In this document: piece after piece, positions 5,479 to 6,156 of the stretch | How the letters are laid out: the number at the start of each line of letters is the position of its first letter | Numbering within the stretch: position 1 is the stretch's first letter | Assembly (NCBI GenBank): GCA_025351035.1 | Contig: JANXWT010000098.1 | Span: 1 to 6,156, forward strand | DNA: 6,156 bases | Direction: 5' to 3' | Origin: Opitutia bacterium | GTDB lineage: Bacteria > Verrucomicrobiota > Verrucomicrobiia > Opitutales > Opitutaceae | Notes under the pieces: model-generated | Told to the model about the DNA's origin: nothing | What the model saw: the letters and a program-made list of their open reading frames with translations, nothing else | Database searches by the model: none | Made by a program: the position numbers and the translations under genes

Positions 5479-6156
5479 TCAGGGCAGCTGTGACTTGGCG
5501 AGGTCGCCGAGGGTCTTGAGCGCGGCGTCGATCTCGTCGGACCACGGAATGCCGCAGCTCATGCGGAGACAGTTGCGGTAACGGTCCTTCACCGAGAACA
5601 GCGCGCCGGGTGCGGTGTTGATGCGGTGCTTGAGTGCGTCGCGGTGAAGCTTGAGCGTGTCGACGCGCGCAGGGAATTCGACCCACACGACGTTGCCGCC
5701 CTGCGGCCGACTGAGGCGCGTGCCCTCGGGGAAATGGCGGGCCATCGACTGCGTGAAGAGGTGGAGTTGTTGATGGTAGGCGCGGCGGATCGTGCGGAGA
5801 TGGTGGTCGTAGCCACCGTCGCGCAGGAATTCGGCGAGGGTTTTCTGGAGAATGGCCGGCGTGCCGAGGCTATTGGTGAATTTCAGGCGGCGAACGCGTT
5901 CGCGATAACGGCCCGGCGCGACCCAGCCGACGCGGAAGCCGGGCGCGAGGGTTTTGCCGAACGACGAGCAGAGCAGCACGCGACCGTCACGGTCCCAAGC
6001 CTTTAGCGGCTTTGGGCGGACATCGCCGAAATGGATGTCGCCGTAAACGTCGTCCTCGATGGCGGGCAGATCGAATTCGCAGAGCACGTCGTAGATGCGG
6101 CGCTTTTTGTCATCCGGCATCATGCATCCGAGCGGATTGTGGAACGCGGGCATGAG
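5479..6156 (-). CDS. PLP-dependent aminotransferase-like protein, MocR/GntR-fusion type, C-terminal part
   Basis: The visible 225 residues (no stop or start needed at the right edge; the frame is open through 6156) are the C-terminal part of a fold-type I PLP enzyme. HNPLG (visible residues 6-10), IEDDVYGD (33-40), SSFGKTLAPGFRVGW (64-78) with the Schiff-base lysine K68 and phosphate-binding Arg75, and NCLRMSCG near the C-terminus with the carboxylate-binding Arg are the expected motifs. This sequence style, with HFPEGTRLSRPQGG and the TAPGALFS segment, is typical of proteins in which an N-terminal GntR winged helix is fused to an aminotransferase domain (MocR/YdcR-like regulators). The N-terminal part is off the window, so the fusion is inferred. 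A free aminotransferase is the alternative. The gene is directly upstream of the cupin and permease genes on the same strand and could regulate or serve them. Confidence 0.9.
   Translation of the reverse strand, partial: LMPAFHNPLGCMMPDDKKRRIYDVLCEFDLPAIEDDVYGDIHFGDVRPKPLKAWDRDGRVLLCSSFGKTLAPGFRVGWVAPGRYRERVRRLKFTNSLGTPAILQKTLAEFLRDGGYDHHLRTIRRAYHQQLHLFTQSMARHFPEGTRLSRPQGGNVVWVEFPARVDTLKLHRDALKHRINTAPGALFSVKDRYRNCLRMSCGIPWSDEIDAALKTLGDLAKSQLP

Noticed and set aside
5396..5686. N-terminal extension of the cupin protein from an ATG at 5686
   Set aside because: The added 97 residues are Arg/Pro-rich, overlap the end of the aminotransferase gene in another frame, and precede a complete cupin domain that starts normally at 5395.

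Overview
The window is about 6.2 kb of GC-rich, densely coding bacterial DNA. All eight recognisable genes lie on the minus strand, so transcription runs from high to low coordinates. The protein content suggests a Gram-negative bacterium: an RND metal efflux system with a periplasmic adaptor, secreted small proteins and an inner-membrane DMT exporter. The adaptor architecture and the whole-gene resemblance recall Verrucomicrobiota such as Opitutaceae. That placement is an inference from memory, not from a database search. None of the seven visible start codons has a purine-rich Shine-Dalgarno sequence; the leaders are C/T-rich instead.

Right half (6156 down to 3403): this begins with the C-terminal part of a PLP-dependent fold-type I aminotransferase of the MocR/GntR-fusion type, whose N-terminus is off the window. 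It is followed by a small single-domain cupin, a ten-helix EamA/DMT-family permease and a GNAT acetyltransferase. Gaps of 83, 41 and 140 nt separate these genes. They may form one metabolite-handling or export cluster, but the substrate cannot be read from the sequence. The 140-nt leader of the GNAT gene holds three near-identical palindromes (consensus GTAACCTAWTAGGTTAC), one of which contains the stop codon of the permease gene. They look like a multi-copy operator.

Left half (3297 down to 1): this is a heavy-metal efflux operon, most likely for copper/silver. In order it encodes a small secreted Cys-rich protein, a CusB-type membrane-fusion protein carrying an N-terminal heavy-metal-binding domain and a C-terminal DUF3347-like domain, a Spy/CpxP-like periplasmic protein with two LTxxQ motifs, and the first 125 residues of a CusA/CzcA-type RND pump. 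No outer-membrane CusC-like channel is in the window. Between the Spy-like gene and the pump gene is a perfect 37-bp palindrome (18-bp arms around one base), AT-rich at its centre and without a terminator U-tract. It is the strongest unexplained DNA structure on this side.

No RNA genes, insertion sequences, CRISPR arrays or origins were recognised, and no stretch longer than about 140 nt is free of genes. The two palindrome systems (441-477 and 3892-4008) are the observations most worth following up.
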